This document shows positions 53,351-64,000 of a stretch of DNA of 64,000 nt, one piece after another; within the stretch, counting starts at the first letter, position 1, and each line of letters opens with the position of its first letter. Made by a program: the position numbers and the translations under genes. A model generated the notes under the pieces. The model was not told where the DNA came from, made no database searches, and saw only the letters and a list, made by a program, of their open reading frames with translations. Source of the DNA: Capronia americana (lineage: Eukaryota > Ascomycota > Eurotiomycetes > Chaetothyriales > Herpotrichiellaceae); the NCBI GenBank assembly GCA_016110215.1, contig JADWQD010000021.1, positions 62,001 to 126,000 of the forward strand, given 5' to 3'.

Positions 53351-54304
53351 CTACTCAGTCTTCTCCGCAGCAGGCTCTGGCGCAGGGGCGGCTTCGGTCT
53401 CCTTGGGAGCCTCACTTGACTGCGCGGCAGGGGCCTCCTGAGGTTCGGCCTCGGAAGAAGTCCAGAGGGTCTGCACGGTGTTAGCTGTGGTAGACAGTGC
53501 AAGAGACAGTTGCAACTTACCAAGTTGTCTCTCAGCAATTGCATAATCAATGTGGAGTCCTTGTAGCTCTCTTCGCTGAGAGTGTCCAGCTCGGCAATAG
53601 CATCGTCGAATGCCTGCTTGGCGAGATGGCAGGCCTGGTCAGGGGAGTTCAAGATCTCGTAGTAAAAGACCGAGAAGTTCAGCGCGAGACCAAGTCGGAT
53701 GGGGTGGGTAGGAGCAAGCTCGGTTTGAGCGACTTCTGTAGCAGCCTTGTAGGCCTCGAGAGACTTGTCCGCAGATTCCTTACGCTTATCGGCAGTAGCG
53801 AACTCAGCGAGGTAGCGGTGGTAGTCGCCCTTCCTAGTAGAACGTCAGGAGAAGCGTTTGAAGGGGGGGTAGTGAGATAGGTTTACATCTTGTGGTAGAA
53901 CACCTTAGATTCACCGGTCTGAGCAGAGGCAATCAAGTGCTTGTCCAGAACCTCGAGGATGTCTTCGCAGATCTTTCCGAGCTCCTTCTCAATTGTCTGA
54001 CGGTATTCCTTGATGAGTTTGACCTGAGCTTCGTTGCCTTTCGACTCCTCCTTCTGCTCGATGGAGGTGACGATTCTCCAAGAAGCGCGACGAGCTCCGA
54101 TGACATTCTTGTAGGCGACAGAGAGGAGATTTCGCTCTTCGACGGAGAGCTCTTGGTCTGCAGAGGCGACGACCTTCATGTTCTCGACCATTTCTGTAGC
54201 GATGATTAGCTGGGACAGGGTGCAAGACGCGGAAGAACGTTACCCTCATATCGCTCGGCTTGCTCGGCGAGCTTTGCGAGATAGACTGACTCTTCCACAC
54301 CCAT
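53351..54304 (-). CDS. 14-3-3 protein
   Basis: Four exons, 54304-54244, 54193-53887, 53833-53521 and 53470-53351, give 266 residues. 14-3-3 proteins form dimers that bind phosphoserine/threonine motifs and steer signalling, cell cycle and metabolism in the cytosol and nucleus. The first splice joins AERYE to EMVENMK, giving the expected N-terminal dimer helix. The family signatures are present: RNLLSVAYKNVIGARRASW is read across exon 2, with the phosphopeptide-binding Lys and Arg. YHRYLAEFA and LGLALNFSVFYYEI follow in exon 3, then DDAIAELDTLSEESYKDST. The tail is Ala/Glu/Pro-rich (EAPAAQSSEAPKE), as in fungal homologues. Exon order and lengths fit fungal 14-3-3 genes. Very firm. Confidence 0.97.
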
Positions 54305-55496
54305 TTTGATTGTGTTTTTGGATACTTGTTAAAGGAAAAGAGACCTGTGGTGGTGGATTTGGTTAGCCGAGTCATCCAAGGCAAAACATGTCAACAAAGT
54401 CAACAAAACAGTTCGGACAAGAACAAAATCAGGACAGAGTGTCGACTTGGATGTTGCGACCGCGTGGGGACGTCGCCGTCGCTTTCCACCAGATTCCGCA
54501 GCGACGTGGACCGTTCAAAGTTGAGATTGTCGAATAGTGGGCAGGGTGCGGCAATTGACGTCAACCAGGGCGCTTGTGTTGGGACCGCCCCTGGAGAGTC
54601 CGGTCACAGGGTGAGGCAGATTCATCAGGCGTCGCTGTCGAACATCGTGAAGCGATGTCGACCTAAATGACGCTGAAACGACCAAGAGCGCAACTCAAGT
54701 GGTGACTGTTGACAATTCGAGACGTGGGGTACACGGTATCCCCCTGGAGGAGAGATGCACGATTGTTGGGGGGTAGCTTACCGTCTAGAAGAAAGCGAGA
54801 CGTCAACGAGACTCGCACGGCAAGGGACTCGAGAGATGGAGCAGAATTAGAGGTGTTCGCGAGGAGGTGGTGGTGGTGATTGCAAGGTGTTGTTGGTATG
54901 GGAGGAAGAAAGACGAAGATGAGAGTGTGCGCAAGTCTGCAGGCGTCGCCTAGTCAAGTTCCAGGTAGCCGCAGGAAGTGGGAGGAACGATCCAGAGTGG
55001 CTCGATAAGTGGGAGTGGCAGGCCCAAACAGAAAGCGGCAGGACCCAAGAGAAGGGGGGATCACAAGCAAGGAAGGTCCATCAGCCGTACGGCAGGGGCT
55101 TACACACGGCTGCTTTTACCATTCTTCAATTTCCCGCGCAGCCTCAATTTGTTTCATCATGGGAATGTCATTTGATTACATTCTGTCCAGTTTCAGTGTC
55201 TTGTCTCGGATGCTGCCATTACTCGTTTGATGGCATCATGGTTCAGGCCTCTGGTGCCGGACTGGTGCATCCAACATCGCCTGACAAACGTCACGTGCTA
55301 CAAACTGCCCATCGGTGTTTGTTCCGTTGCCCGTAGCAGCTATCGACAGTAGAGTGGAGCATTCGGCGCCTGTGGTACTCGTACTCGTCACTGCAGACGA
55401 GCTTCGATCGATCCTCATCCCGCAGGCCGAACTTCAACTGCACCACAGTAACCTTCGTTATCCTCATCCTGCACGACAACGAACCGACCACTCAAG
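54305..55496. promoter_or_regulatory. Divergent promoter, 14-3-3 / ATPase inhibitor
   Basis: 1.2 kb between two divergent genes. Fungal 14-3-3 genes often carry a leader intron and splice-like sequences occur here, but I cannot define one. No ORF is credible. Confidence 0.5.
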
Positions 55497-55993
55497 ATGC
55501 TACGAACACAAGTAGTCAAGCTCGCAAGAGCTGGTGCTGCTCCCTCGATCCGCCGATCCTTCTCTATCTCTGCCATCCAAGCTGCTGAGGGAGATACCGG
55601 AGGATTGAGATCTGGTGGAATGGCTTCAGGGTACGGTCATCACCGACGTAACGTCATGTTCTCACCAACTTTGAGGAGGACATGCTTGTTTGTTATTGAG
55701 TGCAGAGTGCTGACATTCCATTTGTCCCAATAGTGATAGCTGGACCAAGCGTGAGCAAGCCAGCGAGACCAAGTTCATTAGAGAAAAGGAAATGGAAAGG
55801 TACGCCCAGTCCATTCCTCGCGGAGCAAGCTTAGTACGGGTGACTAACATGTTTTGGCCTCTGAAACTGCAGCTTGAGAAAGCTGAAGGAGAAGCTCGCC
55901 CAACAACGAAAGCACCTCGACGAACTGGACAAGCACATCCAAGAGCTGGAGGGAGATGCCGGCGAAGACCCGCAGCACATCCGTGAGAAGTAG
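55497..55993 (+). CDS. INH1: Mitochondrial F1F0-ATPase inhibitor (IF1)
   Basis: Three exons, 55497-55630, 55734-55799 and 55873-55993, give 106 residues. IF1 blocks ATP hydrolysis by mitochondrial ATP synthase when the membrane potential falls. The start (MLRTQVVKLARAG, RRSFSISA) is a typical mitochondrial presequence. The inhibitory region follows (DSWTKREQASETKFIREKE), then a coiled-coil dimer helix (SLRKLKEKLAQQRKHLDEL). The third exon ends at HIREK and a TAG. Length and exon joins fit fungal IF1 proteins. It is too fragmented for single-ORF gene calling, but the splice sites (GTACGG/AATAG, GTACGC/CTGCAG) join all parts in frame. Confidence 0.93.
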
Positions 55994-56864
55994 AAGACAG
56001 CAATGGTGGTCAGCCGTTCGTTCAGCCCTGTTGTCGCGGCCTCGGAGCCTACCGGTGGCGACGGGGGTAAACCTGAATGAGAGAAGGACTCCGTGGAGGA
56101 GGACGGTACATGGGTCAGCTTCACCAGTAGCCCGGTGGTGGTAGTGCTTCAATAACATCTTCACTGTACAGAAGTCGAGACAGGCTGGCAATACCAAAAT
56201 TCTTCTCTCCAATCTCAGTGACCTTGGAGGCTTCAAGTCCACCAAAGCGGTATCCATCCGATCTTCTGGTCATGCTCAATTCGACCTGAACTGTGTCACT
56301 AAGATAGTCACACCTGAATAAGGCATGGATATGACTTCACTCCTCTGACCGGATACTTTTCTTGTCATTGCCTCGAACTTGCAGGATCCATCCGTCCCTC
56401 ATAGCGATTTAAGGGACATATGTTGTGCCCCGTCCACGCAAAGTAAAACTAACCGGCCGCACGCGCATGCAAACGAAGTGCACGCCAGATCTGATGAAGC
56501 TCAACCTTTGTAGCTGGATCAACACGCTTCACTTGACTGTCTGAGCGGATGGCCAAATGGTGTTGATGGGTATTTTTCCACCCGAGCAGTAGCCATTACC
56601 AATTGTCTCCAGAGGACTTACAGTACCATGGCAATAGATGCGGGGACGCACAGGAGATGCCGGCTGAGCAAGCATCCGGCATTATAACTAGGATTCCTTG
56701 CCTGTGTTGCTAGGTATGTAGGAGCAGAGTGTGTTGTTCTACTATGTATAAGAGATCATCTAACAGCGGGCCACGGCCGAAGGGATATTGCGTGGCGTCC
56801 GACACCAAAAGCGTCCGTCTGAGCACGAATCCAGTCTGAACCAAGAAATACAGCCCTATGGGCT
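55994..56864. other. Intergenic between convergent genes
   Basis: About 870 bases with the IF1 and MFS 3' ends. No gene, RNA or repeat seen. Confidence 0.5.
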
Positions 56865-58416
56865 TCAGACAACATCCAACAACTTCCGCGAAAGCTGAAA
56901 CCGGGCAAGGCAGATCAACGCGCCTCCCACTATAGTCACTGCGCCCACATACATGGAAAGAGCAAGGTAGCCGTATTTGATAAGCTCACCACTGATGGGA
57001 GAACCGAACAGGCCGCTGTTTGCAACCGCTTGTTAGCAAGTGACTTCAGCTGAGGTTAGGGATGCATCGTGAGAGGCATTGGTGAAGCACAGGAGTGAAA
57101 CATACGTCAAGGACACAATTGCCATGATCATGCCGACGGCGGTACCGTACGTCTCGGGCGTCGCTAACTTCGTCCCACAAGAAACTTGTAGAGCCAAGAT
57201 CGACTGAGAATTTGACAAAATTAGCCAGGAACCGAGACCATGCGTTCAAGAACCAACTCACCCCTGAACAGAAGCCGTAAGCCAAAGCCCACACCACAAT
57301 TCCCGCCGAACTGGTGGCCGCTGTCCAGCAGAACGCAACAGCCGCCGATAGAACGGCGCTTATCGAGCACAAATTGAAATGCCCATACCGATCCGCAAGC
57401 CACCCTGCAGAGATCCTGCCGAACAGGGACGCGGCGTTGAGGATGGAAACTAGGTAGAAACCGAAACTGGTCGAGAAGCCGATGCTGACAGCGTACGAGG
57501 TGGTAAAGAAGAACGGTGAGAACATGCCCAGGTAGAATAGCCCTATTCCGGCGCAGAAGGTCTGGAACACCCGGTTCTTGACGATAGACAGGTCTGTTTT
57601 CTTCCTCTTCTGCTGTTTATCTGTCGTGCCCGATGTGCTAGCTTCTTCTTCTTTGGGCTTCTCAGGTGCAGGAGGTTGTACGGTCGCACATGTTATGGCG
57701 ACGAGTGGAAGCATGGTAAATGCGACGATGCGGATTGTCCAGCCAAAACTGACGCCGTCCTTGTTGAGGAGCTCATTCACCATGATCGGCCAGATGACTC
57801 CGCCAAGGGAGGAGCCGGCGATGGTGAAGCCTGTTGCCAAGCCGCGGTGCTTGTTGAAGTGCCTGCTGATCATGGCAAGCACTGGACACGCCAGGAACGC
57901 TTGTCCCACGCCGAGGAGGAAGCCTTGTGCCAGAAAGAACTGGTAGTATTCTCGACAGAGAGATATCATGAACATCGAAAAGAGGGTGACCACGCCCCCG
58001 ACGAGGAGAAGGATCTCGGCACAATGTCAGCTTGGTTGCTCTTCTGTCTGCCTGGAATATGCTTACCGTAGGCCCAATGCGATCAACAAGTAAACCTGCT
58101 GGCGCGGCGGCCAGGAAGAACACAAAGGTCGAGAATGATCCAATCCATGACAAGTCGAAGGAGGACTTGTCGACCAACAGATGTCTTTGATAGTATTCAA
58201 TGAAGACTCCGAACGCGTTGAGGAAGCCAACGGTGCAGAAGGTCGACAAGGCCGAGCCGATCAGCGTCAGGATAGATCTCGTGCTGCACAAAGTCAGTCC
58301 TTAGGCCTCGTTGTAGGAGTGATTACCAACTTGAACTCGCTTGCCTGCTGTTCGCTGGCATTCTTTCGAGCCTCAGCCGCGGGCGAGGCTGTGAGGGGCT
58401 TCTCGTCTTGCGACAT
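56865..58416 (-). CDS. MFS transporter, monocarboxylate-porter-like
   Basis: Five exons, 58416-58331, 58283-58067, 58014-57262, 57203-57106 and 57015-56865, give 434 residues. A short polar N-terminus (MSQDEKPLTA) is followed by about 12 hydrophobic segments, for example TLIGSALSTFCTVGFLNAFG, FGLLVDRIGP-type loop at LLVDRIGPT, and FGRISAGWLADRYG, the second a typical MFS loop. A Lys/Glu-rich cytosolic loop (EKPKEEEASTSG) separates the two halves. It resembles fungal monocarboxylate-type facilitators; the substrate is not predictable. It stands back to back with a Zn2Cys6 regulator 672 bases away, which often means the regulator controls the transporter. The first intron donor (GTTGGT) is weak but gives the right frame. 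Confidence 0.87.
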
Positions 58417-59088
58417 GGTAAGGGAGGTATAGATCTGTGGTTACTTGTTCGCTCCATCATGATGGCTGAATTGTAAGTAACGCAGTATTAATGGCATCTG
58501 GATACTCGGACGAAATGGACTCTCCGCGGCACCTCTTGTGTACTAGCGAAGACGCCAAAGTCAAGTCAACCTTGATTGCTTGTACCCACCGGCCAGACTT
58601 TTCGCTACCTCATACCCGCTCGAGGTATTGGTGGACTGAGTCTCGGACTGTCGAGCGCCAAATCAGAGTGAAGCGCAGTCGTGGAGCCAGCATCATTTCA
58701 TCCCGTCATAGGCTCCTGCATATTAACAAGTGCTTGAGTCGAGCAAAGGTTGAAGAGTAACAAGAAAGCCATGTGGCCAAAGCAACCTGCTCCCTACGCT
58801 TCATACAGCAGTTAGCGGGGCCCGAGGACTGCTCGGGGCTTCCTGGCCAATTGTGATTGGGCATCTCTGGCCCCCCCGGGCGCCTCAGGCCCCCCAACGG
58901 GCCCGTCTCGGCAAGGCGGGATCCTTGCCTCCAAAACGCCAGCTTTCAATCGATCGATGTTCTTGTGGACGACCAGGAAGTGAACCCTTTATGCCGCATC
59001 TCTCCTCGAGATTTCCGGGAGTGTCCGTGGAGTAAGCCTTAGTCGTTTGCCGAGATTTTGAGCCTCTCCCACTGTCAGGCTCGTCAGA
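58417..59088. promoter_or_regulatory. Divergent promoter, MFS transporter / Zn2Cys6 regulator
   Basis: 672 bases between two divergent start codons. It contains the perfect inverted repeat at 58821-58837 and a GC-rich block at about 58860-58925. No gene seen. Confidence 0.6.
58821..58837. promoter_or_regulatory. Candidate Zn2Cys6 site CCCGAG-N5-CTCGGG
   Basis: A perfect 6+6 inverted repeat with a 5-base spacer. It contains CCG-N9-CGG, the kind of paired triplet bound by dimeric Zn2Cys6 proteins. It lies between a transporter gene and a Zn2Cys6 gene. Binding is inferred. Confidence 0.5.
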
Positions 59089-61322
59089 ATGTCCTCTGGT
59101 GTACTCGAGACACGTCCGGCCCCGAATCCGCTGAAGCGACCACGGCAAGATCCAGTCTCGTGTCAATTCTGCAGATCGAAGAAGCTCAAATGCAACCGCC
59201 AAAATCCGTGTTCTAATTGTGCGTCGAGAGGCCTGCCTTGCGATGGCAATTCCGCTTCACATGCACGCCGTCTCCTGGAGGCAGCAGGAGACACCGGCGA
59301 GTTGTCGATTTTGGCACGATTGAAACGGCTCGAGGACATTGTGCTGGGGACGCCGCCAGAGTCCAAGTCGAATGGAACTGGTGTGACTGCTTCTCATGAT
59401 CTTCACACGAAGACCACATCATCGCCCAGCTTGGCCTGCGTGTCGCCCGCGTCGGAATACCAAGAAGCCGTACACAGTCTAGAAGAGACAGGCGCGCGCG
59501 ATACGCCATGGATATCTCGAGGCTTCGATATCCGGGTCATGTCGACGCATCAAATTGCTGTTGATCAAGACAAGCTGTTCCACTTCCACACGGCCTCGAA
59601 GGGGTTGTGCCTGCCACCAAGACCAGAAGCCAAACTTCTGTTCGATCATTATTTCAAATATGTCGACCTTCTCCAGCACGTCGTCCATATCCCTACCGTG
59701 CAACAGTCGATGCAGACCGTCTATGCCAATCTGGAGAGTGGGCTTCCGGTTGTTCCTTCCGAAGTGGTACTCTTATTAGCCATCTTTGCGAGTTCTGCTG
59801 CGCTTTGCACTTACTTTCCAGGCGAGACTCGAGCTTTCATGACTCCTACGGATGCGCTCCAAGCTTGTACATTTTGGACAAACTCGGCGCTGGAAGCGTT
59901 GGAGTTCACTCGTCGCACGGTAGCCAGGCGGTTGGCAGACATTCAGGCCGGGATCATTCTCGGGTTCCTGCTATTTCACAATGAAGGCTTTTCCACACGA
60001 GCTCGCTGCCTCTTTGCCAGTGGCGTCGCAATGGCTCGTGATCTATCATTGCATAAGATTGATGCACCGGGCAATCAATCAGCTAGCCCGCCGAATACTC
60101 GGAATCCTTGGGAGGCCGAAATCAAGCGCAGGGTCTGGTGGCACACTGTCGCAACAGATTGGTACGCTCCCGCTTATCCCCATGACTATTCATCCACGTT
60201 GATAATAATCCCAGGTTGCTGGCTCTGAGTGGGGGCCCGCAAGAAGGCACATACTTCGTCCAACCTCGCCACATGCGAGTGAATATGCCACGTAACATCG
60301 ACGACGACGACCTAGAGCACGAAAATCCACCTGTGGACAGACCCCTTTCAGAACCAACAATCATGTCATACTACATCCAGCGCATAAAGGTTGCCACCAT
60401 CTGCCGCGACGTTATCGACATGATGCCCTTGACCAGCTTCGAGCTCGGCACCGTCAATTACCAAGATGTGATCAATCTCGACCGCAAGTTTGAAGCCTTC
60501 TTTCGCGACTTGCCTGCGTTCTTCAAGATCGACGAGCGCCACATTCGTGAAAGCCAGTCAATTATGCGCCAACGCCCGCACATGCAAATCCAACGGTACG
60601 CGCTGGGCATGATCGCCCAGACTCGCCGGTGTAAATTACACCAACCGTTTCTGATCCGCCGTTCCGTCCAACATCACTACGACTACTCCCGGCGAATATC
60701 GCTCGAGTCGGCTCGCACGGTGATCCGTATGAAGGAACTTCTTCACATCGAGGGAGGAGAGGACTTTGTGGCCGTGAGTGCGAGACACACGGGCATTGTG
60801 TATCACGTCTTCATGGCTACGATTGTGCTCGTCATGGATCTGTGCTTCAACAAGGTCGCGCAGCGAGACGAAGATGCTGCTCGCAAGGCCGAAGTGGTCG
60901 CGGCGTGCAAGATGCTGGAAGATGCAAAGTCGGAATCTGCCATGGCCAGTAATTTCCTCGACTCGCTCATGGATGTGCTGAGGAAGCACAAGGTGAGGCT
61001 GCACAACCCGCACCCGTCGGTCGCGCCGGCGGAGACCGCGGCCGTCCACGAAGAGAAAGGGCTCCCTTTGATAAGTGCTGCCGTCGACGCGCAGCGGCAG
61101 CCGCTCAATGGCGTTGCCGGTGATGGCCCCAGCCGACACCCGCCAATGCCAGAAACACAGCCGCAATTACTATACGACAGCAACGCCATGCCCGTCCAGG
61201 ACGCCTCGCAGCACTATCTCTCAGACTTTGACGCAATTTGGCAGGAGTACGTCGAGCTAGGGCCGAACATGGGCATACCGGGATGGGACAGCCTGTTTTC
61301 CGACCTGGATTCAAGGTTTTGA
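59089..61322 (+). CDS. Zn2Cys6 transcription factor with fungal-specific regulatory domain
   Basis: Two exons, 59089-60161 and 60215-61322, give 726 residues. The DNA-binding cluster is C25-x2-C28-x6-C35-x5-C41-x2-C44-x6-C51, preceded by basic residues (LKRPRQD) and followed by a short coiled-coil linker (ILARLKRLEDIVLG). The middle domain is the fungal-specific transcription factor domain, with the hallmark FLLFHNEGFSTRARCLFASG followed by MARDLSLHKID and EIKRRVWWHTVATDW. The splice completes DWLLALSGGPQ, the conserved motif that follows. The C-terminus is variable. Expected to be a nuclear dimer binding CGG triplets. The divergent MFS transporter is a natural target. The overall family is firm; the pathway is unknown. 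Confidence 0.93.
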
Positions 61323-61478
61323 AGAGACGCAATGGTGTATGTAGCAAGCAAGGCAGGGCGACTTGCTGTTCAAACAAGCAAGCGACATCCCACTCGGTCG
61401 ATATAGTTTTGATTCACAAACAGAAAAGAACGGCTTGTATTCGCGCCTCAAACCCACTCTTTGTACATAATCGCCACA

Positions 61479-63343
61479 CTATTTCCTGACGCGCCTCGCG
61501 TGCCGCACAAGGTTCTCAATAACGCCCTCAAACGCCTCCTTCTCCTTCACCAGCCCGTCCCTCCGTTTCAGCCAGTACTCCAGCAGTTCACTCGTTCGGC
61601 TTGTCAGGTCGTTCAACTCCTTGACGTGAGCCTGTAATTCGTCGTCCGTGAAGCCGTCGATCTTCTCTTGCGTCGTTGCACACAGGCGCTTCACCGCTGT
61701 GAGGTCGAGTTCGGGCGGGGGTGGTGGGCCCTTTGGTTTCTTTGACCGAGCGTGGCGCTCTCTTGTGGTCCCGGACTGCGTGCTGTCGAGTGAGGCGGTG
61801 GAGTCGTTGACTCCACCCTGGGCTTTCAGCCTCGCCAGCGATCCGACTGGCTTGTCGCCCTCTGACTTCCGCGACGAGGGTTCTAGGTTGATGTCCGGAA
61901 GGACGAGTTTCTTCTGCTTCGAAGGTGGGAGGATCTCGTCCAGGTCGACGGGAACGCCGAGGCTGACGAGGAAGAGGCGTCGGATGCGGGATTGGGTCCA
62001 GTTAGGGGGCTGGAGAGGAGGGGGGGTGATAAGTTGTTTCCAGAGCGAGCGCGAGCGGTCCGAGGGGAAGATGGGGGAGGAGTCGGGGATGGGCTCTTGT
62101 CGTGGGATGGAAGAGAGTGCAGAGGGTGTGGAGTGCGGGAACATGGCGTCTAGGTGTGCTTCTGTGGCGGCCAAGAGGTCGTGTATTGAGGCCAGGGCCT
62201 CGAAGTCTACCAAGGGCTGCAGGGCGTTTTATATATCAGCGAGATGGCCGCAACAGGTGGAAAGGGCAGGACTCACGAACGGGTCAAGAGGTATAGTATT
62301 TGCTTGAGTGATAGGTACAGGGGGAGACTCCTCGACCGCTTCAGGTTCCTGGAAACCATCGTCAAAGTCCCCGAAGTCATCATCCGCTCCAGCCTGTGCA
62401 CCTTGTTCAAAGTCATCAAAATCGTCGCCGAAGTCATTCTCGTCGTTCTGGTCATCTTCATCATCATCGTCGTCATCATCGTCAGCCGAAGTGGGTTTCC
62501 TCCGTGATGGCTTCATCGATCTGTCGAGCGTGGGTGACCCTGAATCAGGTCAATGGTCCACCTGAGTCGTATATCAAACGCTGAAGTTACCTGCTGGTGC
62601 TCCCACGTCCCCCTTCTTCTCTATGATATCTGGTGCCGCGTCTAGCTTCCGCTTTTTTGCCGCCTCTGTGCCAGGAAACTCGCCATGTGCAGGGAAACTA
62701 TCGACCCGCGTGATGATTGTTTCCGGGACTGGAATGTCTGAATTGGAGCGAGACCTGCTCTCGCTTTCGTCGCTAAAGAGAGGTTTTTTGCCAGGCTCGG
62801 GCGTCTTCAGAATGACATCTGGCACTGCATCCATTTGACGTTGCAAATAGCCAGTAGTCTTCGGCTCTTCGCCATAGCTCGGGAAGTCGGGGTCGACCTT
62901 CTCAACCACGGTGCGTGGAATCAATGTACCACCGGGGGTTGTGGGTGGTTCGAGGTATTGTGAAGATCGTTTGCTGAGGCGGCCGTGGCTTTCGGGGAGC
63001 ACCTCGACCTCGTCGGGGACAGCGTCGACGATTCGTTTCTCGTAAGCAGGGGTACCTGGTACCTCGCCGTAGCTTGGCTGGTCGTCGACCTTCTCTATGC
63101 GGGTTCTGGGAATGGGTGAGACAGGAGTGACTGGTCGTGAGAGTCGCTTCTGGCCTTCAGAGGCGTCCGAGAAGTGTTCGTCATCCTCGCCGTCGGAGGA
63201 TACTAGCAGAAATATTAGCTTTCTGCATTGTACTGACATTTCATGATCATCTCACGGTCATGGGCACCGGGGTCTTCCAATTCGATGCTCTTCCTAGGTG
63301 GCTCAAGATGTAGACTACTCCTTGACGAAGATGGCCTCGACAT
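61479..63343 (-). CDS. Laa2-like (DUF5102) trafficking protein with N-terminal PxYGExPGT repeats
   Basis: Four exons, 63343-63238, 63202-62591, 62539-62277 and 62216-61479, give 572 residues with all phases matching. The N-terminal 240 residues contain three copies of a motif around VDxxPxYGExPGT...DAVPD (PSYGEVPGTPAYEKR, PSYGEEPKTTGYLQR, PAHGEFPGTEAAKKR). Next is a highly acidic block with DDFGDFDDGFQE. A C-terminal helical region follows (LVDFEALASIHDLLAATEA, KRLCATTQEKIDGFTDDEL, EAFEGVIENLVRHARRVRK). The acidic FGDF-type motifs and helical end match the Laa2/YBL010C family, which binds the AP-1 clathrin adaptor with Laa1. The two halves could be taken for separate genes, but the donor at 62590 and acceptor at 62540 join them in frame. 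The start at 63343 is tentative. Confidence 0.78.
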
Positions 63344-63710
63344 TGTCAGCGATAGATTCGTAGTTGTCCCTCTTCTCGCAGACCCAGAAGTGTGCCAGGG
63401 ATCACGAGCTGAGAAGAGGAGAAGCTGAAGTGCAGGTGAGAAGGAAGCGAAGTGCATTTGAGGCATTGGCACCAGCATCGGCACCGGCTCCTCTTCGGGG
63501 GCATCAACTTCAGTTTCGCGGTGACAGACTTCACGATATTTTGAACGCGTCTCAAACAATTCCATCCCCCATCACTGCGCTTTGACAACCCTCTCCGCCC
63601 CTGTCCCAGACATCGTCCAATACTTCCGGTTCCAACTGCGATGCGCTCGTCTCCTTAGACCGTGACGACACGCTGCCTCAGACGCCTCCGCAAACCTCTC
63701 TCTACCCAAC
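63344..63710. promoter_or_regulatory. Divergent promoter, Laa2-like / nucleoporin
   Basis: 367 bases between divergent genes. A minus-strand open frame reaches 63565, but its upstream part looks non-coding. Confidence 0.45.
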
Positions 63711-64000
63711 ATGGCATTCAACTTTGGCGCTCCAAGTGGAGGGGGCCTCTTTGGCTCAAACAGCAACAACAATAACAACACCACCCCTTCTTCCAGCGGA
63801 GCGACTGCTGGCGGGTTGTTTGGGTCAAGCACAAATAAACCCTCGCAGCCTAGTCTGTTCGGAAACACATCAGCAGGAGGAGGAGGAACCTTTAGCTTTG
63901 GCAACTTTGGAAAGCCAACGGCCACCACTGGTTCCGAAGCACAGAACACGACTACAACTGCTGGGCCGACTGCGGCAGCACCTAGTATCTTCACTGGCTT
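63711..64000 (+). CDS. NSP1: FG nucleoporin, Nsp1-like, cut by window edge
   Basis: The ATG at 63711 starts MAFNFGAPSGGGLFG, and the frame stays open to the end of the window (96 codons). FG repeats occur at GLFGS, GGLFGSS, SLFGN and FSFGNFG, separated by Asn-, Ser-, Thr- and Gly-rich spacers. This is the disordered FG region that lines the nuclear pore channel and binds karyopherins. The MAFNFG start is typical of fungal Nsp1, but the C-terminal coiled-coil domain that would prove it lies outside the window; another FG nucleoporin is possible. Confidence 0.8.
   Translation, partial: MAFNFGAPSGGGLFGSNSNNNNNTTPSSSGATAGGLFGSSTNKPSQPSLFGNTSAGGGGTFSFGNFGKPTATTGSEAQNTTTTAGPTAAAPSIFTG

Noticed and set aside
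62277..62516. Separate acidic-protein gene starting at the ATG at 62516
   Set aside because: The donor at 62590 and acceptor at 62540 join the upstream repeats to this exon in phase, so a single Laa2-like gene explains both.

Overview
The window reads as nuclear DNA of a filamentous ascomycete (Pezizomycotina). Genes have one or several short introns of about 45-80 nt with GTAAGT/GTATGT-type donors and CTAAC/CTGAC-like branch sites, and they lie on both strands with gaps of 0.3-3.5 kb. Content is typically fungal: a Zn2Cys6 regulator, a Boi-type SH3-SAM-PH scaffold, a Sas2-type MYST enzyme, a CocE/S15 hydrolase and an IF1 ATPase inhibitor. A Chaetothyriales-like (black yeast) or other Eurotiomycete source is possible, but I cannot prove it from sequence alone. 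No tRNA, rRNA or CRISPR array was found.

Layout. 0.1-2 kb: secreted Ser/Thr-rich protein. 2.9-5.1 kb: homeodomain + C2H2 regulator with a bZIP-like basic tail. 5.7-6.9 kb: doubtful gene with long ORFs on both strands. 7-11.6 kb, all minus strand: prefoldin subunit 3, beta-carbonic anhydrase and a six-exon CocE/S15 hydrolase. 12.5-14.1 kb: conserved-looking unknown protein. 14.1-17.6 kb: gene-free. 17.6-20.9 kb: Sas2-like MYST acetyltransferase and ER DnaJ/TPR co-chaperone from a shared 350-bp promoter. 20.9-23.9 kb: gene-free, with a 10-copy octamer repeat. 23.9-27.3 kb: 1121-residue coiled-coil protein. 28.3-31.2 kb: 892-residue protein with a Cys/His N-terminus and AT-hook-like tail. 32.8-36.9 kb: MIZ/SP-RING protein. 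37.7-40.8 kb: Boi-type polarity scaffold. 41.2-42.8 kb: Ted1-like phosphoesterase. 42.9-46 kb: two tandem Cys-rich unknown genes with matching N-terminal modules. 46-53 kb: accessory-looking island. 53.4-56 kb: 14-3-3 and IF1, divergent. 56.9-61.3 kb: divergent MFS transporter and Zn2Cys6 regulator. 61.5-63.3 kb: Laa2-like trafficking protein. 63.7 kb to the edge: start of an FG nucleoporin (Nsp1-like).

Most genes are housekeeping or regulatory. The part most like an undescribed system is 46-53 kb. It holds a TA-rich degenerate stretch, a seven-exon membrane protein with a glycine-rich hydrophobic segment, an unknown 264-residue protein, and a stand-alone SIR2-like protein of the kind that acts as an NADase in immune and cell-death systems. 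Linkage to a cell-death or self/non-self role is inference. Second candidates are the tandem CxxC...CDG...CxxH genes, and the MFS/Zn2Cys6 pair, whose shared promoter carries a perfect CCCGAG-N5-CTCGGG inverted repeat.

Exon boundaries were read by eye from splice signals and reading-frame continuity; where they are weak this is stated.
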